Assembly: GCF_014896945.1 (NCBI RefSeq)
Contig: NZ_CP054719.1
Coordinates: 171,153-235,152 of the forward strand
DNA from: Candidatus Bodocaedibacter vickermanii
GTDB taxonomy: Bacteria > Pseudomonadota > Alphaproteobacteria > UBA6184
Direction: 5' to 3'
DNA: 64,000 nucleotides
In this document: positions 44,832-57,000 of the stretch, piece after piece
Layout: each line of letters opens with the position of its first letter
Numbering within the stretch: the first letter of the stretch is position 1
Notes under the pieces: generated by a model
What the model was told of the DNA's origin: nothing
Database searches by the model: none
What the model saw: the letters and a program-made list of their open reading frames with translations, nothing else
Position numbers and translations under genes: made by a program

Positions 44832-45428
44832 TTACCAAACCCAATAATCGTAATATTCTTTGGGTAGGTTTAAAGCATCTAACCGCAGTCTTAATGCTTC
44901 CATGATATTGTAACCATCTATACCGTCGGTCATTTGTAGCTGATACTTATTGGCACAAATAATCAAAAATGTTTCATAGTTAGGCGCCACTCGTTTTATC
45001 GGAACATTTTCTTCCCAATATAACTCATGATCAATGGATAAAATTTCCCCTTCTTTATAATCGCTTTTTGTTCCCGCAACGTATATATCATCGATATCAT
45101 TACTAGCAATAAATGTTAGATCGTGCATTTTTTGTATGTCTTGAATTTCTTCCTCTCGATCATTCCAATACAATAATCGGTCTACAGTCTCTTCTCGTTT
45201 ATCTTTACATACGCTAATCTTATAATTACCAATAGTTACCTGCTTTATGTCATACGTTTTAATAAAGTTTAAATATGATTCAGGCAATGTTGTAAATGCC
45301 TTTATTAGTTTAGTATATTCCTCATCTGGTATACCCGGAACGGAAATGAGTATATCTTCAGCAATTATTGGAGATGCCGTCGCATGTTTACGACAATGTT
45401 CGAGCAGATCCTCTATATTTAATATCAT
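44832..45428 (-). CDS. Immunity protein of cassette B, SUKH-like
   Basis: 198 residues. LPESYLNFIKTYDIKQV near residue 48 and the central acidic IYVAGTKSDYKEGEIL strand pattern resemble SMI1/KNR4 (SUKH) immunity proteins, the common partners of HNH-type toxins. The start overlaps the toxin stop in an ATGA, with AAGGAGG inside the toxin's last codons as a strong ribosome site. It presumably inhibits the EHHH-type nuclease encoded just upstream. Confidence 0.65.
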   Translation of the reverse strand: MILNIEDLLEHCRKHATASPIIAEDILISVPGIPDEEYTKLIKAFTTLPESYLNFIKTYDIKQVTIGNYKISVCKDKREETVDRLLYWNDREEEIQDIQKMHDLTFIASNDIDDIYVAGTKSDYKEGEILSIDHELYWEENVPIKRVAPNYETFLIICANKYQLQMTDGIDGYNIMEALRLRLDALNLPKEYYDYWVW

Positions 45429-47485
45429 TCTGTAACCTCCTTAATATATGTTTCCGGATGATGGTTCATCCTATTAAATAGTTTACCTTTGTGCATTGTA
45501 TCAGGTAATGGAATCGCTATATTTCCATGATTAATATGATGATGCTCTAAGATTTCATTCAAATATTTCCCGTGTTCAGGAAAATATTTAAGCCATTCAG
45601 AATCCACTTTGGGAGAAATACCGTCCCTAAATCTACCTAAATTGGTCTCACTCCAAATTTCTGGAAATACAGTATCATATTTTTCTCTGAAATGTTTCCA
45701 AAATTGAACACTATCACGTGGAACACCAAGCTTTGTCAATGGAGTAGAGGGCGTTACTTTAAATGCTGAACAATCTATAGAAAGTGGTCCCCCTTTTAAC
45801 GGACAAATTCTACACACAAATCCTTCTGTTCCAGCACGAACCTGGTCTTCTAATACATGATTAATAATTTCGTACCTAGTTTGTACTTTTACGGCAGCTT
45901 CTGCTACTGGAGCTGCGGAGGACGCTGCCTCTGCTACTGGAGCTACGGACGCAGCAGCACGAGCTTCACCTGCGGTTGCAATCTCTAATGGGGTGCCTAT
46001 TGCAGGTGGGGCTTTCCGTGTAAATGGTAGAAACCCGCTTCCCATAGCATGAGGATCAGGTCGCCATTGCCCAAACTCTTGTCCTGCGGCTCTAAGTCGA
46101 TTGAGCAATCCTCCACTCTCTGCTGTCGCTGCAGCAGCTGTAGTTAATGGGACTCCCCTTGCAAACAACCCTCCTGTCGGCATATGGCTTCCCATCGTCA
46201 GATCTGTGGTTAATCCTACCAAATGAGCCATTGCCACATCTTCTTCACTGTGGGCATTCTGTAACAGTCCCTCCGTCATGGCTTTACCCGCCAAATGACC
46301 TAACATCATACGGTATGTAAATTGCGGAGCCAATACTGCCAAGGTTCCAACCATTCCTGCTGCACCTGCAGTTGCCTGCCTCTCTCGCCATTCAGGATCA
46401 AATACACCTAACCGTTCACTAGCTTGGTGCAAATCCATAAACTCTTTACGCCACTCTGGTGTATTCTTTTCAGCCGCTGACATCTTCTGCATCTCTTGTG
46501 TTCGAGCTTTAATATGCTGTAACTCCTGTTCAATCTGATATGCAGACGTCTTCTTATACTCTGCATCTGCTACGTTTTGCGCCAACTGTCCGGGTGTTAA
46601 CATATTCACCAGAGCTTCATTTATCTTCTCTTTTTGTAACTCCGTATCTTTCGCTGCCGCAGCTGCACGTTGGGCTGCAAGGTCACGTTGCCGTTGGGCT
46701 TCGGCTGCACGCTTGGCTTCCGCTTCTGCCGCTTCCTTAGCTATCAGATCCTTAACAAGCGTTGGGTTTTCTCTTTCAAATTGATCACATATAGCTTTCA
46801 ACGCGTTACGCTGCAATTCCTCGGCAGCGTCTGCTGCACGTTGGGCTGCCTCACGTTGCCGCTGGGCTTCTAACGCGGCTTGTTCTGCATCCCTTCGCGT
46901 AATCTGTTGAGAGGTTGTCTCGGTCTTTTCGTGGAACATCACGTTCGGTAATTCAAATCCTACAGAATCCTCTCCCAACTCTAATCGTCCACTGTAACCG
47001 GGCGCATACGCTGCTGCCGCACCTGCTGCATCACCTGTCGATGTAAAGTGTTTCGTCAAATTCACTCCATACCGTCGGTCGTATGTTTCAGCAGTTATCC
47101 TTTCAATGGCTAGCACCTCTACCCCATCACACTTAAACTCAGCTTTGCCGTCCACAACTTTGGAACTGTCCCCTCCTTTAACTCCAAACCCAACGCTGCT
47201 AACAGCATCCCACCCGGTCTGTCCCAGATCCTTTAAGCTTACTGAAGCATTCCAACCTGCACCATCTTGGGCATGTGTATCTGCCTTATCTACCAGGGTC
47301 AACTTCCGAATTGTCCCTGTCCCCATGACCCCCTTCAACTGACTGCCATAAATCACAAGCTCATCTACCGGATGTCCAGGTGTTCCAAACCGCATAAACT
47401 GTGCCGTTTGTCGCGTCGGCACATACGTACGACGCTTATGGGTCGCCCATTCTCCATGGACAGACACGGCAACGTGACTCTGCAC
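45425..47485 (-). CDS. Orphan toxin cassette B: pre-toxin module plus EHHH-type HNH nuclease
   Basis: About 686 residues. The module starts abruptly at VHGEWATHK, fused to a palindromic repeat (47465-47495). It is nearly identical to the giant protein through the coiled coil and the whole AQNVADAEYKKTSAYQ to TPLEIATAGEARAA segment (about 45960-46620). The tip carries CRICPLKGG, then LEHHHINHGNIAIPL with a downstream MNHHPE: an HNH/EndoVII-type site with the E-H-H-H motif, tentatively Tox-HNH-EHHH. There is no ribosome site, signal peptide or native N-terminus, so expression needs recombination or an upstream fusion. Confidence 0.75.
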   Translation of the reverse strand: MQSHVAVSVHGEWATHKRRTYVPTRQTAQFMRFGTPGHPVDELVIYGSQLKGVMGTGTIRKLTLVDKADTHAQDGAGWNASVSLKDLGQTGWDAVSSVGFGVKGGDSSKVVDGKAEFKCDGVEVLAIERITAETYDRRYGVNLTKHFTSTGDAAGAAAAYAPGYSGRLELGEDSVGFELPNVMFHEKTETTSQQITRRDAEQAALEAQRQREAAQRAADAAEELQRNALKAICDQFERENPTLVKDLIAKEAAEAEAKRAAEAQRQRDLAAQRAAAAAKDTELQKEKINEALVNMLTPGQLAQNVADAEYKKTSAYQIEQELQHIKARTQEMQKMSAAEKNTPEWRKEFMDLHQASERLGVFDPEWRERQATAGAAGMVGTLAVLAPQFTYRMMLGHLAGKAMTEGLLQNAHSEEDVAMAHLVGLTTDLTMGSHMPTGGLFARGVPLTTAAAATAESGGLLNRLRAAGQEFGQWRPDPHAMGSGFLPFTRKAPPAIGTPLEIATAGEARAAASVAPVAEAASSAAPVAEAAVKVQTRYEIINHVLEDQVRAGTEGFVCRICPLKGGPLSIDCSAFKVTPSTPLTKLGVPRDSVQFWKHFREKYDTVFPEIWSETNLGRFRDGISPKVDSEWLKYFPEHGKYLNEILEHHHINHGNIAIPLPDTMHKGKLFNRMNHHPETYIKEVTE

Positions 47486-47500
47486 CTTTTAGATAGTATG
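47464..47500. repeat. Palindromic repeat at the B cassette boundary
   Basis: GGCAACGTGACTCTGCACC interrupts the pre-toxin homology exactly at the GTCTGTCCATGG position where the other cassettes continue with GCAAGACGCTG. The repeat has therefore replaced the usual 5' flank of this cassette. Confidence 0.6.
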
Positions 47501-47518
47501 GCGCGAGGCGTGTTCGTG

Positions 47519-48079
47519 TTAATCCCCGCCCCAATACTTACATCCTTTAATCTTTGCTTTTTCAAACGCTTCTTTTAACGTGGGTGAGATGATGATAGGG
47601 GCATGAAATTTTGTATCTCGAGCGATGTGATTACGCCCCATACAATCATCATGAAATACATATTTCTCGTATCCTCTAACACGTCCACTATCAAAATATT
47701 TGTATTTGCTCTTCTCAGGATCAGAAACATCTACCTCATTCAAGATATTAACGGCCTTATATTCTGTAATATTACCATCTTTGCATTGAATCAATGTATC
47801 AAATATCTGAATCTGTTCTGGACATAACGCAGTCAAGATTTCGATTGCTTTAGGACTAAATAAATAATTATGAGGGGTATTCACTTGAACTAGATCATAC
47901 TTTCGAATCTTACCCATAGTTGTTAACACTTCAAACCGCAAGTTATAATCATAATTTATGTCTAATGGTTTTACGCGCATAAATTCATAAATTTCAGTTT
48001 GCATTGGATCCCCTAAATATTCCCCAATATAACTGTTGGGATAGAGATCGAGACCTCTTAAGATATATGGTTTACTCAA
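47519..48079 (-). CDS. Immunity protein of the expressed toxin, Imm11 (DUF1629)-like
   Basis: 186 residues starting with TTG, one base after the toxin stop, with AGGAGGAGAATAA as ribosome site. The C-terminal DTKFHAPIIISPTLKEAFEKAKIKGCKY has the Imm11 pattern (basic residue, then a lone strand, ISxxLKEAxxxAxIxG). Imm11 proteins accompany HNH/EndoVII toxins, here the SHH/AHH tip of the giant protein. The family call rests on pattern only. Confidence 0.65.
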   Translation of the reverse strand: MSKPYILRGLDLYPNSYIGEYLGDPMQTEIYEFMRVKPLDINYDYNLRFEVLTTMGKIRKYDLVQVNTPHNYLFSPKAIEILTALCPEQIQIFDTLIQCKDGNITEYKAVNILNEVDVSDPEKSKYKYFDSGRVRGYEKYVFHDDCMGRNHIARDTKFHAPIIISPTLKEAFEKAKIKGCKYWGGD

Positions 48080-48080
48080 G

Positions 48081-51000
48081 TTATTCTCCTCCTGTTCTAG
48101 TGGGCAACCCTAACGATTCACGAGATGTCTTGTTTAATTGGATTTCTCCGTTTTTTAATTTTACTCGAGTTTCCGTAATAATACGCTCTAATGCTTCACG
48201 ATATTGAGATTGGTCCCACCCAGCTGAACGACCTTCTTCAAACGCCACTTTCATATCCAAAGCCAAAGCTTCACTATACGTATTCACATGTTTACCCTGA
48301 TGAACTGTTCGATAAGTTGTAGATAGTTCAGCAGCTGTACCATCAGGTAATAGTATACGATTTCCCATATCATGTTCCAAGTCATATCCTGCAGCTTTCA
48401 CCAATGGATGATTCTTTGTATGACGATTCGTCCAGCTGATAATGTGATGTGACTGACACCCCTCAACACCTGTCACGTGCAGTTGAGTTACTTTGTCACC
48501 AGTAGCCGTCACAACTTTTACAGGCTCTCTCTTAATACTCAAAGGAGCCTCAGTAACAGCAGCTTCTGCTACTGGTGCTTCTACTGCGGCAGCAGCAGCA
48601 CGAGCTTCACCTGCGGTTGCAACCTCTAATGGGGTACCTATTGCAGGTGGGACTTTCCGTGTAAATGGTAGAAACCCGCTTCCCATAGCATGAGGATCAG
48701 GTCGCCATTGCCCAAACTCTTGTCCTGCGGCTCTAAGTCGATTGAGCAATCCTCCACTCTCTGCTGTCGCTGCAGCAGCTGCTGTAGTTAATGGGACTCC
48801 CCTTGCAACCAAGCCTCCGACTGGCATGTGGCTTCCCACCGCCAGATCTGTGGCTAATCCTACCAAATGAGCCATTGCCACATCTTCTTCGCTGTGGGCA
48901 TTCTGTAACAGTCCCTCCGTCATAGCTTTACCCGCAAAATGACCTAACATCATACGGTATGTAAATTGCGGAGCCAATACTGCCAAGGTTCCAACCATTC
49001 CTGCTGCACCTGCAGTTGCCTGCCTCTCTCGCCATTCAGGATCAAATACACCTAACCGTTCACTAGCTTGGTGCAAATCCATAAACTCTTTACGCCACTC
49101 TGGTGTATTCTTTTCAGCCGCTGACATCTTCTGCATCTCTTGTGTTCGAGCTTTAATATGCTGTAACTCCTGTTCAATCTGATATGCAGACGTCTTCTTA
49201 TACTCTGCATCTGCTACGTTTTGCGCCAACTGCCCGGGTGTTAACATATTCACCAGAGCTTCATTTATCTTCTCTTTTTGTAACTCCGTATCTTTCGCTG
49301 CCGCTGCTGCACGTTGGGCTGCAAGGTCACGTTGCCGTTGGGCTTCGGCTTCCGCAACGCGTTGTGCTTCCGCTTCAGCTGCGCGTTGTTCTTCCGCTTC
49401 TGCTGCTTCCTTAGCTATCAGATCCTTAACAAGCGTTGGGTTTTCTGCTTCAAATTGATCACATATAGCTTTCAACGCGTTACGCTGCAATTCCTCGGCA
49501 GCGTCTGCTGCACGTTGGGCTGCCTCACGTTGCCGCTGGGCTTCTAACGCCGCTTGTTCTGCGTCTCTTCGAGTAATCTGTTGAGAGGTTGTCTCAGTCT
49601 TTTCGTGGAACATCACGTTCGGTAATTCAAATCCTACAGAGTCTTCTCCCAACTCTAATCGTCCACTATACGATGGGGCAAACGCAGCTGTCGCGCCTGC
49701 TGCATCACCTGCTGGTGTGAAGTGCTTCGTTGCATTTACTCCATACCGTCGGTCGTATGTTTCAGCAGTTATCGTTTCAATGGCTAACACCTCTACCCCA
49801 TCACACTTAAACTCAGCTTTACCGTCCACAACTTTGGAACTGTCCCCTCCTTTAACTCCAAACCCAACGCTGCTAACAGCATCCCACCCGGTCTGTCCCA
49901 GATCCTTTAAGTTTACTGAAGCATTCCAACTTGCACCATCTTGGGCATGTGTATCTGCCTTATCTACCAGGGTCAACTTCCGAATTGTCCCTGTCCCCAT
50001 GACCCCCTTCAACTGACTGCCATAAATCACAAGCTCATCCACAGGATGTCCAGGTGTTCCAAACCGCATAAACTGTGCCGTTTGTCGCGTCGGCACATAC
50101 GTACGACGCTTATGGGTCGCCCATTCTCCATGAACAGACAGCGTCTTGCCTAAACTTAAGCTCACACCTCCCGATGTATCCTTGCTGTCAGATTCATAAC
50201 ACACAACTCCAACTTCAACACGATGTGCATTCAAATCCATCACCATCGCATTCGCATCGCTGCCATTTAACAGCAACGTATCTGCCCTCATTTTTAACCC
50301 AAACAATGCTTGGATCGATCCTTTATGGGGCGTCTTTCGCGTCACATGGCTATCATAAAAGGATATACCAATACTGATCATATTCTCAAGACTTTCTAGT
50401 CCTTTCTCCCACACTTTCTCAAGACCATTTACACAGACTGCTTCGATTAAATCCGCCATTTTACACGCCTGCATCACAACATTCGCGGCTCCAACACTCG
50501 CTCCAATCCATTTATAGTCGTGCTGACTGTTAACCATAGTACAGAATTCACTGATCGCTGTTCCTAAACTTACCGCATTCAAACTCAGCATATCTATCAA
50601 AGGCGTCGCTGCTGCTTTTAAGGCTTCAATGACTTCATCCTTTGTGGGCTCACTTTTTTTCTTTTCGGTTAACTCTTTTACGGCCGAATCAAAGCGTTGC
50701 TTCATCATGTCCTGGACGACATCAACCAACACAGACATCACGCCGCCCATATGTTCAGCCATGATTTTCTTTGCTTCTTCCTCTGCTGACGGAGCTTTCG
50801 CTGCTATCGCATCCTTTGTATCATTACAACAATCATTGATAATCGCAGAAATTGCTCGACCTATTACCCCAAAGTCGGGTGTCCATCCAGATGTATGTGT
50901 CGTGCTTTCGCTAATCGCCTCATTCATCGCTATCGATTCACCTGCTACAAGTTCAGCAAATGCGCCGGCTAAACTGGCTCCCTTGCCTCGCACCATTCCT

Positions 51001-54000
51001 TTTGCTTTTAATCTAACCGTGGCTCTTTTTAGTTCAGCAACATCAGGATCATCCTCTAATGTTTTCTTATGGGCTTCAGTTGCAACGCCCAACATTTCCG
51101 CCAATAATGCTCCCATTACTTCCGGATTATTTAAGACCTTTTCTAACGTAACTAAGTTAGGCATTGAATGCAGGCGCGTGACTTTTAATGCCTCTTCATG
51201 TTTTTTTTCTGTATTATATGAAACTATTCCAAGGAACCTGGATACTGCTGTACTTGAAAGGGGTGTTACTAACGCATCAGCAACAACATTTCCCGCAGCA
51301 AGTGCTGTAATTGGACCTCGTAATGCTTCTCCAAACACTGTTTGTACTAAATGAAGACCGCTAACATCCACATCACTTCCAGTACTTTCTAACGTTGTGG
51401 CTGACGCTGCGTTTAGTAATGTAATTGTTTCTACATAATGTGGTTCTTGGTAGCGTGTTGTTTTAGTATTACACCCAAACCATCCACAGCTTTCCGTTTT
51501 GCTTTTCCATTCAACGCTAACAGAAGGCGACAGATATAACCTAGCCCAACACTGAATAATAATTTCTTTTCCATCAAATATGCTACCAGGGTAAATATTA
51601 ACATACCCGCGCTTTGCAACAATAACGGTGAGTTCTTTCCCTCCAACAACAGAAGCGCGCCATTTGGAAGAATCCCAATACGGTCCAATATCCAAATCTC
51701 CCTGTTCAACAGTAAGGTAGACTGCCTGACCTGCTGTAATTTCACCTGATAATTCCAAATGGTTATGTGCTGTCAATCGTAAGGTTTTTGCAGCGGGAAT
51801 TACCCCATTTGCTTTCATGACATCTTCAGCAGCAATATCAACCACATCTGCTTGAATAGATGCTATTGGGGCAGTAACCCTGGCTTGATATCGCTGTGGT
51901 AAATAAAGTTGTGGTATATGCTTTACAGTTCCATCTAAAAGTGTCACTGGTTCATACACAATAACTATACGTTGTAACTTATTAGCAACTTCTTCTACGT
52001 CGCGTTCGGTAGCACCGATTCCATACGGCTGGTTATCCGACGTTACAATATCCTTCATTTCACTAATAAATGCGGCTGCTTGTTCTTGCGTTGCTGGTGC
52101 CATTGCATCACGACGCACAGCATACGCCATTGCAGCTTCGCGTCTGGGTTCTAATTTTATATATTTTCTTAACTCTATTGGCAATGAAGATATATCCCCA
52201 TACAGCGACAAATACTTTGTAAATGCATGGGTTGCTTTATAGAAGGCTTCTCGCGTATCAAAATCTTCGCTATCTAAAATGTTGACGCAACAGCTCATTG
52301 CTAACTGCTGAAAAAGCTTATATTCAACTAAAAATGAGTGGCTAATCTGCATTAATCCACCTGAAAAATCTCCAATCACAGGATATAATCTTGTCGCAAA
52401 CGTTTTAAGTATTGCTTGAGTAGCAGGATCGATTTGCAACTTTAACCAAACATCTAATGTATTGCTTGGCTGGTCTAACAATCCATAAAAGAAATCATCC
52501 TGGTCTAAACGTGCTATTTCTTCAGATGAAACCTTGGGATCCGAAATTTCAACACCATTATCGTCCAAATCAACAACTCCTGATGTCCGTCCAGCTTTTA
52601 CATTCATCGCGCTGAAGATGCCTACAATAATAATAACTGGCCCTGTGTGGGTTGCAGCGGCACCTGCAATTGTAGGCGGCATATATTCCGGAAGATCAAA
52701 CTTTACACCCGCTGGGGTCAGTGACATCGCCCCTTTGGCTAAAGTCAACGGTGTTTCATCTCCTGATGAAACTGTGGTAGTAGCCGTGTAAGCCCGTGCA
52801 GTTAGTTTCTCTCCTGATAACATACCCTGATTCACAAAGCTGGTTGTGTTAGACGAGTTGTCCTTAACCTCTGAATCATTAACGAATATTCCCCCTCTTC
52901 CAATAACAGAGGTATTGTTTGCATGAATTGACTGGTCTAAGACTTCAATTCGTCCACCTGCTAGTGGTGTTACCCGACTCCCACCCTCTAATTGAATGGA
53001 GCTTGAAGTAACCCTTCCGGATTTATCCAAAACACGAATAAGTTTATATAAAATAGATAAATTTTCGAACTTTTGACCGTTAAAATTTATTTTGCCATTC
53101 ACGTATACACGACCACATTTATTCAAGAATGTTGCACTTCGTCCACCCGCTGTTCCAACCGTTAATGTTCCACCAACGTCAATAAAGGTAGCTTCATTAT
53201 CATGCCACTCATCCGTTGGATTTAACCATTCATTTTTGAATGAGTTTGTGACTGTCGCATTCCCAGAAACTCTAATCCATGACGTGCGATCAAATGCTGC
53301 TGAGCATGAAAAATTCCCACTATACAGATTGGATACATCACGTGCAGTCAAATTACCATTTACCTGTAAATGCCCCTCGGCACACCTAACGCCATTAGCT
53401 ACAGCTAAATTTCCTGCTAATACGTTTGCTTGATCAATAAATAAGTCATCTGCTGAACAGTTGCCAGATAGGGCAGACAATTGAGCCCCTGGTCTTACTT
53501 TAACTGCTTTATTAAAAATCCACCCTTTTCCAGTATCAACAATACCCGTGATTTCTTGATCCACACTTGACCAAGTATACAATCGCCCTTTAATCTTAAT
53601 CGGCTTACCTTCATTGAAATGGCTCGTTGTCAATCCAGTTAACGTCAAAGAATGAGGATATTCAATACCATGCGATGATACAAACGATGATGTTCTGAAT
53701 TCTAAATTGCTATCTTTTAAGAAATTGGGCAATGTTGTAAGACAAACTGGATGAGGTAAAATTAATCTGAACATATCAACGGCTTTAATTTGCAATTTTT
53801 CTACTTCTTGATATTTTCCACCGTTTAGAAAGTCATTTTGTTCCAACTGGTTAAGTCCAGTTAAATCCCATTCCACAACATGACCACTAATTACAGCATT
53901 AACATGTCCAGACTTTAACTTGCGCTTTATGACGATGGATCTCTTTGAGATAAGGGTCAAGTGATGCAACGATAACTCTCCACCCGCTGGAATCAGGATA

Positions 54001-57000
54001 TCCCCATCAGCTTCAATTGATGGTCCAAGATGGATTAATTGCGCCGCCGAAAATGTAATGCCGCCACTAGCTTTTAACCTACAAACACTAATTTTTTTGG
54101 CTGAGTTTAACGAAATTGATCCACCGGATTCAACTAACTCTACCTCAAGAGTATTTGCCGCTGTTATTACTACTGATCCCGCAGCTATTACTTTAACACC
54201 TTGCACCAGTTTACAACCAATCGTAACCGTTTTTCCGAAAATTGCTTTTTTATCTGAATGCATATCCGAAGTTAACTCCGTAGTAGACTCTCCCCCAATA
54301 ATCACATTGTTTTCAGATGCAAGAACACCGTTTTGAACTATCTTTGCTATGTTAATCAAAACAAGATCTGCTTTAGTCTTAATCTCACCCAAATTTTCTA
54401 ATGTTTGAATATTGCCCCAAACAATATTTTTATCAGTCGTAATGCTACCTGTGGCTGTCACAGACACTGTGCTGCCTGCTGTGGCGCCAACAATTTCTAG
54501 CTCAGGACAAGAAATTCGAGCACTAACGTGTAGTCGTGACATATTAAGTTTTATTTTTTCCGCAACGGTTGTTTCTTGTGTTACGTGAATTTCAGATGCA
54601 GTAATCAATACTTGTTTTGCTTTAAAACCGCCGTTGACGATTCCAGTCGTTGCAGATATATTGATGGTATCAGCATGTATATTCCCTAATTGAAGCGTCT
54701 CTTTGTCTCCATAAATCAATGAAAACTTACCACTTGCGTTAAAGGTACCCTTTGCGCCTGAATATCCAACTCTTGCAAGCGTCACATCACCTTTGACATC
54801 AATGGTTCCATTATTGATAATAAAATTAGGAACAGTTACAGTCGAATCTTTAGTAAAACTATGCTGCATAGTGATTGTTCCCGTTGCTGCATTTTCAATT
54901 CGCAAGGTGTTAGTAGTAAATAATTTTGTTGTAGTAATTTTCCCGTTATTACTTAACAACGATGAAAGTGCATTTACGCCCGTTAAATTTAAATGACCAC
55001 ATATTAAGGATGAACCTAATTCTACCACAAATCTATCAAACTTAGCGGTAAACTGAGCAACGTTCACATTCCCTCTTATTGTTACGTTACCCGAATGCAC
55101 AACAATCTGACCAATTTGATCAACTGTTACTCCCGATTCAAAGAATACCATGTTCGTTGATGAGATCTCTAAACACTCGGTGTGAACGCCTGCACCTATT
55201 TTGATATTCGCTCCGTTAATCTTGATATGCTTAGCCGTTACATTTTGTAATGTATAGTCACCTCTACCCGCATCAATAGTTAATGTGCTTAAGAACTTAA
55301 AACGACTCAAATCTTCACTGGGTTTAGCGGTGTAGGGTTCATCAATAATGATGAGAGTATCGGCGGAGATATCATTAAAAGCCGCAAGCCTTTTAAACGC
55401 TACCTTTCCAGTTTTTGATTCAATTCTTACACCATTTAAGTGCGCAGCATCGGCCTGTACCTCTGCAGCAGCGCCAACATTTCTAAATGCTGCAAGATTG
55501 CTTAAAAATAACGCATCAGCATGAATTCTTCCGCTATTCTCAACGTTACCGCGCAATGTTCCAGCTGTCCCGCCAATAGCTACTGTCTCACCAACAAAAT
55601 GCCCCTGATTAACAATAGAAGCACCTGAAGACAGCGTAACTGCTATTTTTCTCGCAGCGGCTGTTGCACTACCAATCCCTCTAATAGTGCTGCCAGAACC
55701 AGCCGTCATTGATCGAGCCACAGAAAAATCTACATCACCGATTACAAGAACAGAATTTGCTAATATCTTTGCCGTATCTGCACTAACTGTTAATGACCCA
55801 ACTGTATTACTGCCAAGCACAACTTTGTGACCCGTCAACGTTCCTTGGTCAAATTTAGCTTTTTTCATATCAATGCACGGCACATTAATCGTTGCGGTTT
55901 TCACCTCCGTATCTCCGGCAAATATAACATCAAAAACCTTGTGTTCCGTAAATGTGATGGTGCGTTTTTTTCGATTCCGAAGGGCAGTATTGATCTCTGC
56001 TATATCTGCTCTTCGTTGGCGTTCATACGTCAAATACTCTTGAAAGTTCATGCGCTTCGTTGCTGTTGATAATACTTTTGATCTTTGCAAGTAAGTACCT
56101 GGTTCCTCAACATATTCAGTAATTTCATCGGTAACACGATCAATTCGTTTTGTCTCAAAACGGATTCTTTGCCACGGAGGATTATTGTAAGCGTCTATCT
56201 CTTTTTGTTTCTTTGCTTTATATGCCGCAACGTCTGTTGCTGGCATTTCTGTTGTCATTACACTCAGTGCCTTTTTGGGGGATCTATAATCAACACCGTC
56301 TTCCTCAACGCGTTCAACGATGGTTACCATCGGCACAGCTGTTTTTGATAAGGCGACGTCTAGTGTCGTTGCATGCAATTTTCCAGTTGATTCTAATCGC
56401 CCACCTTTCACTTTAATTGCTTTGGCGGTTAATATCCCGTCATCAATAAGCTTTCCTCGCTCAAGTTCTAAATCTCTTTTTACCCTAACCACGGCCTCTT
56501 GGTGAATTAGCAAATACTTTTCAACGCTTCCAGAAAGAGAATCAACACTATGTTTGCCCGCTGTGAAAAAACCAATCTCAGTAGAAATATTTAATGTTCC
56601 ATCAATCTTTGAAGTACCTAAAAATGCAAACACAGGTGTGTGGAGTGTTAAGTTCTTTCTTGCAAGGACAGTTTCGACAAACCATACGTTAGCATTCCAA
56701 ACTCCCTCTGCATTTTTTGCAGCTTTTTCTCCTTCGCACACTTTCAACACTATACTTTCTTTAAACTCTAAAGTTCCGTAACTATAGAAACGCTCTTTAA
56801 TGTTTAACTCCGCGGCATTGTGTACAGAAATCACAGCATCTTTCTGATTTAATAATTCCCTTAAAACAACTGGTGCATGAATGGCAGCTTGAATTGTTCC
56901 ATGGTTATCTACAATCATTTCAGGGGTAACAAGTGTTAAAGTTGATACCACAACCTTGCCGTGATTTGTTAAAAGACTGGTATCAAGAACGATATCAAGC

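Noticed and set aside
38959..47485. Treating the cassettes as independently expressed toxins
   Set aside because: No signal peptides, no ribosome sites and the first in-frame starts lie inside conserved homology; silent donors fit better.
38020..50400. Many open frames on the plus strand across the cassette array (about 60-110 codons each, repeated in every cassette)
   Set aside because: They are antisense to the conserved pre-toxin module and recur only because the module recurs; no ribosome sites or protein-like features.
50629..51354. A 241-codon plus-strand frame within the giant toxin gene
   Set aside because: It is antisense to a continuous 3645-codon gene with clear protein character; composition mirrors the Ala/Ser-rich coding strand.
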